A stretch of DNA of 64,000 nucleotides from positions 186,001-250,000 of the forward strand of contig NZ_CP107947.1 of the NCBI RefSeq assembly GCF_036059255.1. Direction: 5' to 3'. Shown here piece after piece: positions 17,421 to 24,356 of the stretch. A program made the translations under genes and the position numbers. Numbering within the stretch: the stretch's first letter is position 1; every line of letters starts with the position of its first letter. The stretch is from Micromonospora sp. NBC_00389 (GTDB taxonomy: Bacteria; Actinomycetota; Actinomycetes; Mycobacteriales; Micromonosporaceae). Below the pieces are notes generated by a model. The model saw only the letters and a program-made list of their open reading frames with translations. It did not search any database and was not told where the DNA came from.

Positions 17421-17978
17421 TCAGCTGTTCCAGTACTGGCCGACCAGGTCGGTGGCCTGCTTCTCCCACTGGGCGTAGGCGTCCGGGTAGGCCGACACCT
17501 GCACGGTCTGCGCGGCGTCGGTCAGCGGCATGTCCTGCCACCCGTCGACCTGCTTCAAACCCTTCAGGAACGCGGTGGTCGAGTACTCAGGATCGGTGAT
17601 CTGCTCCGGCGCACCCCAACCACTGGACGGCCGCTGCTGGAACAAGCCCAGCGAGTCGTGGTCGTTCATGTCGCCGAGGTGGCCGAGGTTCTCCAGCTTC
17701 GACTCCTGCAGACTCGTCGCGATCGAGATGACCGCCGCCCGCTCCGGCAGACCAGCCTTCTTCGTCGCGGCGATGATCGCCTTCACGTTGGCGGTCTGCT
17801 CACCGTTCAAGTCGATGCGGGACTGCTCACCCTGCGGCGAGACCGACTGCACGGCCACGGCGGCGGGCTTGGTGTCGACGGGGGTGGCGGCGTGGGCGGC
17901 GATCGGACCGGCGAACACACCACCGGCGAAGGCCAGACCAGCAACGGACAGCACACTCTTACGCATGATCGTGTTCAT
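17421..17978 (-). CDS. secreted lysozyme-like (transglycosylase-type) protein
   Basis: A 185-residue protein. A signal peptide (MNTIMRKSVLSVAGLAFAGG...AHA, cleavage near residue 30) is followed by a linker. Residues about 65-185 look like a small helical lysozyme/SLT-type fold: AAVISIATSLQESKLENL with a candidate catalytic Glu, then DHDSLGLFQQRPSSGWG and DPEYSTTAFLKGL. It probably acts on peptidoglycan outside the cell. Unproven: the Glu assignment rests on motif shape. AAGGAG lies eight bases before the ATG. The 5' leader has two small hairpins (GCCGA/TCGGC and GGGT/ACCC), and a repeat-rich intergenic block follows upstream. Confidence 0.75.
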   Translation of the reverse strand: MNTIMRKSVLSVAGLAFAGGVFAGPIAAHAATPVDTKPAAVAVQSVSPQGEQSRIDLNGEQTANVKAIIAATKKAGLPERAAVISIATSLQESKLENLGHLGDMNDHDSLGLFQQRPSSGWGAPEQITDPEYSTTAFLKGLKQVDGWQDMPLTDAAQTVQVSAYPDAYAQWEKQATDLVGQYWNS

Positions 17979-18126
17979 GGGGGTAGCTCCTTCACGGGGG
18001 TAAACACCCAGCCGACCGGGGGATCGGCGTTACAGGGTGCGAGCACCTCGTCCGGCGCTAACAAACAACAAGGGGAAAAGTCTTTTCGGCGGCCTACAAG
18101 CGGGGGGCTCGTGGCGCCGGGTCTGT

Positions 18127-18326
18127 GTGTAACGACCGCCGGGCCGACATCATTCCGGGCTGGCCCATCCGCCGGCACCCTGTCGAGCGGGGCGCGGGGG
18201 CGGTCGTTCGGGGATCTATAACGACCGGGCTTGGCCTGGCATTCCAACCTCGGGGGTTGGGGCGGCGGGCCGGTGGTGCTGCGATCGTCAGGGTATGTAA
18301 CGACCCCGGGCCGGCCCCCATTCCAC
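18127..18326 (+). repeat. three direct copies of a TAACGACC...CATTCC motif
   Basis: TAACGACC starts at 18130, 18219 and 18298. Each is followed by GGGC, GGCC and, 17-21 bases on, CATTCC. Spacings are 89 and 79 bp. They lie 150-320 bp upstream of the minus-strand secreted-protein gene, so on its strand each reads GGAATG...GGTCGTTA. They could be regulator sites or a degenerate repeat family. Confidence 0.6.
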
Positions 18327-18497
18327 CGCACGGGTGCAGCCAGTCACACCCCAGAGACCCCCGATAACGGACATTCGGCGCCCGGATCGCCCACCGCTCC
18401 CGGCGTCAGCCGGACATTCGACGCACGCCGGCCACGCCCCGGCCTTCAACGCACGCCCGGCCACCGCCCCGGCGTCAGACCGGGCCGGATGGCCATG

Positions 18498-18573
18498 GTC
18501 AACTCCAGATCGCCGACATGGGGGCATCACCGCGCCGGGATACCGCGACATCGCCGACACCGAGTCGATCACC
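18498..18573 (+). repeat. REP-like hairpin repeat, copy B
   Basis: GGTCAACTCCAGATCGCCGA (18498-18517) matches copy A almost base for base. The right side GGGATACCGCGACATCGCCGA...GTCGATCACC matches copy C. The inner arms pair only about 9 of 14, so it is partly decayed. Confidence 0.75.
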
Positions 18574-18611
18574 CCGAAACCGCGCGACCCGGCCCGGGGT
18601 CGACAACACCG

Positions 18612-18651
18612 GTGATACCTCACAGGCATATTTATGCCTCACAGGTATCAC
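18612..18651. repeat. 40-bp interrupted palindrome with AT centre
   Basis: GTGATACCT-CAC-AGGCAT, four bases (ATTT), then ATGCCT-CAC-AGGTATCAC. The arms pair at 15 of 18 positions; the three mismatches are the central CAC facing CAC. It is unlike the GC-rich surroundings. Confidence 0.75.
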
Positions 18652-18680
18652 GCCAACAACAGCGACCGACCGGAAGGCGA

Positions 18681-18720
18681 GGGTTGGGGTTGGGGCTGGG
18701 CTGGGGCTGGGGCTGGGGCC
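18681..18720 (+). repeat. G-rich GGGGTT/GGGGCT tract
   Basis: Six runs of G3-G4 separated by one to three bases over 40 bp on the plus strand. This is a candidate four-stranded (G-quadruplex) sequence. Confidence 0.75.
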
Positions 18721-18729
18721 GCGTCCAGG

Positions 18730-18819
18730 CGATCGGGACAGAGGGCGACCACCGACGCGCGATCGGAGCAGACGGCGACCACCGACGCGCGATCGGGACA
18801 TGCGGTGACCATCGACGCG
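18730..18819 (+). repeat. 30-bp tandem repeat, three units
   Basis: The units start at 18730, 18760 and 18790. Each begins CGATCGGgAcA and ends CGACcAcCGACGCG, with a few substitutions. There are no spacers, so it is not a CRISPR array. Confidence 0.85.
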
Positions 18820-18978
18820 GCGATGGACTGGCCGCACCCAACCGTGGGTCGGGAAAGACGACCACTCCCAGGGCGGACCCGCCTGCCGGCGCAGGCATCA
18901 GGACCGACGACGACAGCCGACACGGGGTGGAGCCCGCCGTCCAGCGCAGGAACCAGAAAGCGACGGCGACCACCGACA

Positions 18979-19050
18979 GGGTGGGGCCCGCCGTGCCCGG
19001 CGCAGGGATCAAGCCTGACCGCCCGGAGCCGGGCACGGCGGGCCCCACCC
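18979..19050. repeat. long hairpin with conserved loop, copy 1
   Basis: A perfect 23-bp stem (18979-19001 with 19028-19050) and a 26-nt loop containing AGGGATCAAGCCTGACCGCC. The loop and the inner seven stem pairs (GCCCGGC) recur at 26763-26836, but the outer stem here (GGGTGGGGCCCGCCGT) is unrelated to the outer stem there. Confidence 0.85.
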
Positions 19051-19178
19051 CACCAACGACGCAAGCCCACCATCGGGGCAGACGCCACCCCCGGAGGCAA
19101 GGGGCAGGCAGCACGCCATAGCCAGCCCAGGAAGCCGACAAAAGCCTAGGATCGGGGCAAGAGTCCGAGGAGGTTGGC

Positions 19179-19475
19179 ATGACCACAGCGATCGAGATGC
19201 CCCGAGTTCAGGAGTGCGTGGTGGCTGCCTGCGCGTACAACAACGCCGGCGACTGCCACGCCTACGCGATCACGATCGGCAGCATGGATCACGCCCACTG
19301 CCACACCTTCGTCGAGTCACCGGTCCGGGGCGGCGTGGAGAGTCTGATCGCCCAGGTGGGTGCCTGCCAGCGTTCCGACTGCCAGCACAACGAGCAGTTG
19401 GAGTGCCACGCGCCGTCGATCAGGGTCGGGCCGGACAACGACCTGGCCGACTGTATGACCTACGTCGGCCGCTGA
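19179..19475 (+). CDS. DUF1540 cysteine-rich protein
   Basis: A 98-residue protein with two related Cys/His modules: VQECVVAACAYNNAGDCHAYAITIG...HAHCHTF and VGACQRSDCQHNEQLECHAPSIRVG...LADCMTY. This duplicated C-x5-C...C-x-A pattern is DUF1540, probably metal-binding. GAGGAGG lies six bases before the ATG. Function unknown. It converges on the mutase gene, 18 bp apart. Confidence 0.88.
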   Translation: MTTAIEMPRVQECVVAACAYNNAGDCHAYAITIGSMDHAHCHTFVESPVRGGVESLIAQVGACQRSDCQHNEQLECHAPSIRVGPDNDLADCMTYVGR

Positions 19476-19493
19476 CCTGCCAAACCCACCCGC

Positions 19494-21500
19494 TCAGGGC
19501 AGGTCGTTGGCGCGACGGATGACCGTCACCAGGTCGTCGATGATGCTGGTGAGGGCGAAGTCCTTCGGGGTGAAGACCCGGGCCACCCCGGCGGCCCGCA
19601 GCGTGTCGGCGTCGCCTGCGGGGATGATGCCGCCAACGACCACCGGCAGGTCCGCCCGGCCGGCGGCGCGCAGCCCGTCGAGCACCGCCGGTACGGCGGC
19701 CAGGTGCGAGCCGGAGAGCACGGAGAGCCCGACCAGGTCGACGTCCTCCTCCACGGCGGCGGCGACGATCTGCCCGGCGGTCAGCCGGATGCCCTGGTAG
19801 ACGACCTCGAAGCCGGCGTCGCGGGCGCGTACCGCGATCTGTTCGGCCCCGTTGGAGTGCCCGTCCAGGCCGGGCTTGCCGACCAGCAGCCGCAGCCGGC
19901 CGCTGCCCAGCTCGCGGGCGGTGGCGGTGACCCGCTCGCGGACGTCCGCGAGGCCGGGGTCGCCGCCGGTCCCGGTGGCGCCGGCCAACCCGGTGGGCGC
20001 TCGGTACTCGCCGAAGACCTGGCGCAGCGCGCTGGCCCACTCGCCGGTGGTCACCCCGACCCGCACGCACTCCAGGGTGGCCGGCATCAGGTTCGTAGTG
20101 ATCGCGGCGTCCGCACGGAGCCGGGCCAGGGCCGCGTCGACGGCCGCACCGTCCCGGTCGGCTCGCCACCGGCGTACGCCCTCGGCGGCGGCGGCCTCGA
20201 CCGCAGGGTCCACCTGCTCGACCGCTTCCGCTCCGGCCCCGGTGAGCGGGGAGGGCTCGGTCTCGGCGAACCGGTTGACCCCGACCACCACATCGGCGCC
20301 GGACTCTATCCGGCGGCGACGCTCGGCCAGCGAGGTGACCAGCGCGCTCTTGAGGTAGCCGGTCTCCACGGCGGCGACCACACCGCCCAGCTCCAGCACC
20401 TTGTCCAGCTCGACCCGGGCTCCGGTGACGATCTCGTCGACCAGCGCGGTCATCACGTGCGAGCCGGCGAAGAGGTCGGGGTATTCGAGCAGGTCCGACT
20501 CGTACGCCAGGACCTGCTGCATCCGCAGCGACCACTGCTGGTCCCACGGGCGGGGCAGGCCGAGTGCCTCGTTCCAGGCGGGCAGTTGCACGGCGCGGGC
20601 CCGGGCGTCGCGGGACATCGTCACGCCGAGCATCTCCAGCACGATGCGTTGGATGTTGTTCTCCGGCTGCGCCTCGGTCAGGCCGAGCGAGTTGACCTGC
20701 ACGCCGTAGCGGAACCGGCGCTGCTTGGCCTCGGTGACCCCGTACCGGTCGCGGGTGATCTCGTCCCAGAGCACGCCGAACGCGCGCATCTTGGCGATCT
20801 CCTCGACGAAGCGCACCCCGGCGTTGACGAAGAACGAGATCCGCTGCACCACGTCGCCCATCCGCTCGGCGGGCACCTGGCCAGAGTCGCGCACGGCGTC
20901 GAGCACGGCGACGGCGGTGGCCAGCGCGAAGCCGACCTCCTGCACCGGCGTGGCACCGGCCTCCTGGAGGTGGTACGAGCAGATGTTGACCGGGTTCCAG
21001 CGCGGCATCTCGCGCAGCGTGTACGCCACCACGTCGGCGGTGAGCCGCAGCGACGCAGCCGGCGGGAAGATGTACGTCCCCCGGGACAGGTATTCCTTGA
21101 TGATGTCGTTCTGGGTGGTGCCGGCGCAGCGGGCCAGCTCGGCGTCCTGCTCCAGCCCCACGGTGCCGTACAGGGCGAGCAGCCACATCGCCGGGGCGTT
21201 GATGGTCATCGAGGTGTTCATCTCGGCCAGCGGGAGGCCGTCGAAGAGCGCCCGCATGTCGCCGAGGTGGGCCACCGGCACGCCGACCCGGCCGACCTCA
21301 CCGGCGGCCAGTTCGTGGTCGGGGTCGTACCCGGTCTGGGTGGGCAGGTCGAAGGCGACCGAGAGCCCGGTCTGCCCCTTCGCCAGGTTGCGGCGGAAGA
21401 GGGCGTTGGTCGCGGCGGCCGAGGAGTGGCCGGCGTAGGTGCGCATCACCCACGGGCGGTCCCGCTCGGGCAGCCGCCCCGAAAGTGCCTTCTCGTCCAT
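19494..21500 (-). CDS. meaA: ethylmalonyl-CoA mutase (MeaA type, B12-dependent)
   Basis: A 668-residue single-chain acyl-CoA mutase. Residues about 1-520 form the TIM-barrel substrate domain (RTYAGHSSAAATNALFRRNL, AFDLPTQTGYDPDH, NTSMTINAPAMWLLALY, QNDIIKEYLSRGTYIFPP). Residues about 535-665 form the cobalamin domain with DGHSNG (Asp546, His548 as Co ligand), SVLSGSH and VVVGGIIPAGD. It rearranges ethylmalonyl-CoA to methylsuccinyl-CoA, directly after Ccr. MeaA-type proteins are shorter than methylmalonyl-CoA mutase large subunits (about 730), which fits. It needs adenosylcobalamin, and a cobalamin adenosyltransferase is 4 kb away. A shared-operator candidate lies 11 bp upstream. Methylmalonyl-CoA mutase activity cannot be excluded from sequence alone. 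Confidence 0.9.
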   Translation of the reverse strand: MDEKALSGRLPERDRPWVMRTYAGHSSAAATNALFRRNLAKGQTGLSVAFDLPTQTGYDPDHELAAGEVGRVGVPVAHLGDMRALFDGLPLAEMNTSMTINAPAMWLLALYGTVGLEQDAELARCAGTTQNDIIKEYLSRGTYIFPPAASLRLTADVVAYTLREMPRWNPVNICSYHLQEAGATPVQEVGFALATAVAVLDAVRDSGQVPAERMGDVVQRISFFVNAGVRFVEEIAKMRAFGVLWDEITRDRYGVTEAKQRRFRYGVQVNSLGLTEAQPENNIQRIVLEMLGVTMSRDARARAVQLPAWNEALGLPRPWDQQWSLRMQQVLAYESDLLEYPDLFAGSHVMTALVDEIVTGARVELDKVLELGGVVAAVETGYLKSALVTSLAERRRRIESGADVVVGVNRFAETEPSPLTGAGAEAVEQVDPAVEAAAAEGVRRWRADRDGAAVDAALARLRADAAITTNLMPATLECVRVGVTTGEWASALRQVFGEYRAPTGLAGATGTGGDPGLADVRERVTATARELGSGRLRLLVGKPGLDGHSNGAEQIAVRARDAGFEVVYQGIRLTAGQIVAAAVEEDVDLVGLSVLSGSHLAAVPAVLDGLRAAGRADLPVVVGGIIPAGDADTLRAAGVARVFTPKDFALTSIIDDLVTVIRRANDLP

Positions 21501-21510
21501 GGCCGGAGTT

Positions 21511-21526
21511 TAAGTTACCGTTCAGT
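21511..21526 (+). promoter_or_regulatory. candidate shared operator, site 4 of 5 (meaA)
   Basis: TAAGTTACCGTTCAGT. The 14-bp core TTACCGTTCAGTAA (21515-21528) is an imperfect palindrome and matches the ccr site at 13 of 14 positions. It lies between meaA and the divergent ABC gene. Confidence 0.6.
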
Positions 21527-21651
21527 AAAACGGGCTGTGGAAAACCACACAGGTCCATGTCGCGGACGTCCGGGTGCGAAGTGCCCGCAGTGGCGCGGAT
21601 CGACACACCCCGGGCGCCGCTCCGCCCCAGCAAGGACGCACACTGGACGCC

Positions 21652-22503
21652 ATGGATGACGAGCTGGCCATCTCCGTCCGGGGGTTGCGCAAGGCGTACG
21701 GCGGCAACGTGGCGGTGGCGGGCGTGGACCTCGACGTCCACCGTGGCGAGGTGTTCGCTCTGCTCGGCCCGAACGGTGCCGGCAAGACCACCACGGTGGA
21801 GATCCTGGAGGGCTACCGGCGCCGGGATGCCGGCGAGGTCTCCGTGCTCGGCGCGGACCCGGCCCATCCGGACCCGGGCTGGCGATCCCGGGTGGGCATC
21901 GTGCTCCAGGGCACCGGCGAGTTCGACGAGCTGACCGTGGCCGAGGTGATCCGGCACTTCTCCGGCTTCTACCCCGACGCCGACGACCCGGACAAGGTGA
22001 TCGAGCGGGTCGGGCTGGCCGGTAAGGCGAAGGCCCGCACGCACACCCTCTCCGGCGGGCAGAAGCGCCGCCTCGACGTGGCGCTCGGCATCATCGGCCG
22101 CCCCGAGCTGCTCTTCCTCGACGAGCCGACCACCGGCTTCGACCCGGAGGCGCGCCGCGAGTTCTGGGAGCTGATCCGCGACCTCGCCGCGGCCGGCACC
22201 ACCATCGTGCTGACCACCCACTACCTGGACGAGGCGGAGGCGCTGGCCGACCGGGTCGGCGTGATCAGCGGCGGCCGGTTGGTCGAGGTGGCCGCGCCGA
22301 ACCGGCTGGGCAACCGGCAGGAGGCGCTGGCGACGGTCTCCTGGCGTACCCCGGACGGGACGCCGGAGAGCGCGCAGAGTGCCACGCCGACGGCCCTGGT
22401 GGCCGAGCTGGCCGCGCGCTACGGCGGCGAGGTCCCCGGGCTCACCGTGACCCGGCCGACCCTGGAGGACGTCTACCTCACGATGATCGGACACGCGCGA
22501 TGA
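21652..22503 (+). CDS. ABC transporter ATP-binding protein (drug-exporter type)
   Basis: A 283-residue ATPase. Walker A is GPNGAGKTT (39-47), the signature LSGGQKRRLDVAL, Walker B LLFLDEPTTGFD, and the switch His is in LTTHYLDEAEALADRV. The last 70 residues are a DrrA-type C-terminal region ending in VTRPTLEDVYLTMIG. It pairs with the permease, overlapping by 4 bp (ATGA). The ATG at 21652 has only a weak upstream purine stretch. Substrate unknown; the group includes antibiotic and lipid exporters. Confidence 0.9.
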   Translation: MDDELAISVRGLRKAYGGNVAVAGVDLDVHRGEVFALLGPNGAGKTTTVEILEGYRRRDAGEVSVLGADPAHPDPGWRSRVGIVLQGTGEFDELTVAEVIRHFSGFYPDADDPDKVIERVGLAGKAKARTHTLSGGQKRRLDVALGIIGRPELLFLDEPTTGFDPEARREFWELIRDLAAAGTTIVLTTHYLDEAEALADRVGVISGGRLVEVAAPNRLGNRQEALATVSWRTPDGTPESAQSATPTALVAELAARYGGEVPGLTVTRPTLEDVYLTMIGHAR

Positions 22504-23345
22504 CGACCACGACGAAGCCGGCGACGCCGGTCGCCGCGACCCCGGGCCGCCAGCCGGGCGTCGCCGCGCTCGCCCTGCGGCAGGGCCGGCTGGAGATCAC
22601 CCAGTTCCTACGTAGCCGGGAGTCCGTGGTCTTCACGATGGGCTTCCCGATCATCATGATCCTGATCTTCGCTTCGATCTTCAGCGGGGAGATCGGCGGC
22701 GGGGTCAAGTACACCCAGTACTTCATCACCGGCATGATCGCGACCGGCCTGATGACCGTGAGCTTCCAGAACCTCGGCATCTGGATCCCGATCGAGCGGG
22801 ACCGGGGCGTGCTCAAGCGCTACCGCGGCACGCCGATGCCCAAGTGGGTGTGGTTCGCCGGCAAGGTGATCATGGTGGTGGCGATCGGCATCGCCGAGAC
22901 CGCGCTGCTGCTGGCGGTCGCGGTGGGGCTGTTCGACCTCGACCTGCCCGGCACCGCCGGGAAGTGGTTCACCTTCGGCTGGGTCTCCGTGCTCGGTGTC
23001 ACCGCCTGCACCCTGTGCGGCATCGCCATCTCGTCGCTGGCCCGCACCGCCCGCAGCGGCTCGGCGGTGGTCACCCCGGTGGCCCTGGTGCTCCAGTTCG
23101 TCTCCGGCGTGTTCTTCATCTTCACCGACCTGCCCACCTGGATGCAGCAGCTGGCCGCGCTGTTCCCGCTCAAGTGGATGTGCCAGGGGCTGCGATCGGT
23201 CTTCCTGCCGTCCAGCTTCGGCTCCCAGGAGCCGGGCGGCTCGTTCGAGCTGGGCCGGGTCGCGCTGATGCTGGCCCTGTGGTGCGTGATCGGCCTGGTT
23301 CTCTGCCTGACCACCTTCCGCTGGACCACCAAGCGCGACGGCTGA
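22500..23345 (+). CDS. ABC-2 type transporter permease
   Basis: A 281-residue inner-membrane subunit with six hydrophobic segments, starting with ESVVFTMGFPIIMILIFASIFSG and including QYFITGMIATGLMTVSFQNLG and VALMLALWCVIGLVLCLTTF. IPIERDRGVLKRYRGTPMPKW is the typical coupling segment of ABC-2 permeases. Its start overlaps the ATPase stop, so translation is coupled. A strong hairpin terminator follows. Confidence 0.9.
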   Translation: MTTTTKPATPVAATPGRQPGVAALALRQGRLEITQFLRSRESVVFTMGFPIIMILIFASIFSGEIGGGVKYTQYFITGMIATGLMTVSFQNLGIWIPIERDRGVLKRYRGTPMPKWVWFAGKVIMVVAIGIAETALLLAVAVGLFDLDLPGTAGKWFTFGWVSVLGVTACTLCGIAISSLARTARSGSAVVTPVALVLQFVSGVFFIFTDLPTWMQQLAALFPLKWMCQGLRSVFLPSSFGSQEPGGSFELGRVALMLALWCVIGLVLCLTTFRWTTKRDG

Positions 23346-23353
23346 CGCTGAAA

Positions 23354-23387
23354 AAAGGGGGGCGGGCGCACAGCGCCCGCCCCCTTT
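23354..23387. terminator. bidirectional terminator
   Basis: A stem GGGGGCGGGCGC/GCGCCCGCCCCC with a 3-nt loop is flanked by A6 on the left and T3 on the right. It lies between the convergent permease and dehydrogenase genes. Confidence 0.85.
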
Positions 23388-23398
23388 CCATGTCCCGC

Positions 23399-24247
23399 TC
23401 AGTACGTGTAGAAGCCCTTGCCGGTCTTGCGGCCCAGGTCGCCGGCGGTGACCATCCGCTGGAGCAGCTCCGGCGGGAAGAACTTCTCGTCCGCCGTGTC
23501 GGTGTAGATGTTCTTCGAGGCGTGCAGCAGCACGTCCACGCCGGTCAGGTCGGTGGTGGCCAGCGGGCCCATAGCGTGCCCGAAGCCCAGCCGGCAGGCG
23601 GTGTCCAGGTCCTCCGCGGACACCACGCCGGACTCGACCAGCTTGACCGCCTCCACCACCAGGGCGGAGATCAGCCGGGTGGTGACGAAGCCGGCGATGT
23701 CCCGGTTGACCACCACGACCGTCTTGCCGATCTCCTCGGCGAAGGCCCGCACGGTGGCCAGCGTGGCGTCACTGGTCTTGTAGCCGCGGACCAGCTCGCA
23801 GAGCTGCATCATCGGCACCGGGGAGAAGAAGTGCGTGCCGACGACCGCCTCGGGCCGCTCGGTGACCGCGGCGATCTGGGTGACCGGGATGGCCGAGGTG
23901 TTGGTGGCGAGCACCGCGTCGGCCTTGCAGATCTTGTCCAGGGCGCGGAACACCTCGTGCTTGATCTCCAGCCGCTCGAAGACCGCCTCGACCACGATGT
24001 CCGCGTCCGCCGCCGCCTCCAGGTCGGTGGTCGGGGTGATCCGGGCGAGCGTCGCCTCGACCTCGGACGCCTCGATCCGGCCCTTCTCGGCGAACTTCTC
24101 CAGCGACTTCCGGATGCCGCCGAGCCCCCGGGTGGTGGCCGCCTCGTCCAGATCGCGCAGCGTCACCTGCCAGCCCGCCTGCGCCGCCACCTGGGCGATG
24201 CCGGAGCCCATCAGCCCGGCCCCGACGACCGCGAGTCGACCCGCCAT
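23399..24247 (-). CDS. 3-hydroxybutyryl-CoA dehydrogenase
   Basis: A 282-residue single-domain 3-hydroxyacyl-CoA dehydrogenase: NAD loop VVGAGLMGSGIAQVAA (8-23), ATNTSAIPVTQIA, the catalytic His in GTHFFSPVPMMQLCELV, NRDIAGFVTTRL, GFGHAMGPLATTDLTGVDV and the C-terminal GRKTGKGFYTY. It interconverts acetoacetyl-CoA and 3-hydroxybutyryl-CoA. Length and motifs are complete. It is a paralogue of each half of the tandem protein at 10.7 kb, and its upstream region carries the same candidate operator. Confidence 0.92.
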   Translation of the reverse strand: MAGRLAVVGAGLMGSGIAQVAAQAGWQVTLRDLDEAATTRGLGGIRKSLEKFAEKGRIEASEVEATLARITPTTDLEAAADADIVVEAVFERLEIKHEVFRALDKICKADAVLATNTSAIPVTQIAAVTERPEAVVGTHFFSPVPMMQLCELVRGYKTSDATLATVRAFAEEIGKTVVVVNRDIAGFVTTRLISALVVEAVKLVESGVVSAEDLDTACRLGFGHAMGPLATTDLTGVDVLLHASKNIYTDTADEKFFPPELLQRMVTAGDLGRKTGKGFYTY

Positions 24248-24298
24248 CTACTTCTCCCTCGCTGCGATTGAGTGCCTCCCTGCACCCTAGTCGGCGAG

Positions 24299-24314
24299 CC
24301 TGAACGACGGCTAA
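24299..24314 (-). promoter_or_regulatory. candidate shared operator, site 5 of 5 (single dehydrogenase)
   Basis: Read on the minus strand: TTAGCCGTCGTTCAGG, 52 bp before the start. A 17-bp segment from CTGAACG to CTAAGG matches the tandem-dehydrogenase site at 15 positions. Confidence 0.5.
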
Positions 24315-24356
24315 GGGGCTGTCGGGAGACCCCGCAGCCCCTGGGCCATGTCGGCG

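Larger units (their letters stand above)
17979..19178. other. 1.2-kb non-coding, repeat-packed intergenic block
   Basis: I see no convincing gene here: the open frames are low-complexity Arg/Pro/Gly translations without family marks or ribosome-binding sites. The block contains, in order, three TAACGACC units, degenerate roughly 30-bp CCGG...ACGCAC repeats (about 18410-18475), a REP-like copy, an AT-centred inverted repeat, a G-rich tract, a triple 30-bp tandem repeat, two degraded roughly 55-bp GCGCAGG...CCCGCCGT units (about 18890-19000) and a long hairpin. Confidence 0.75.

Noticed and set aside
17979..18120. c-di-AMP (ydaO-type) riboswitch before the secreted lysozyme-like gene
   Set aside because: The leader has two short hairpins but I could not match the conserved blocks of that riboswitch.
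18730..18819. possible CRISPR array
   Set aside because: The three 30-bp units are contiguous with no spacers, and there are no cas genes.
18231..19149. several open frames in the repeat block
   Set aside because: Low-complexity Arg/Pro/Gly translations, no ribosome-binding sites, and they run through tandem repeats and hairpins.
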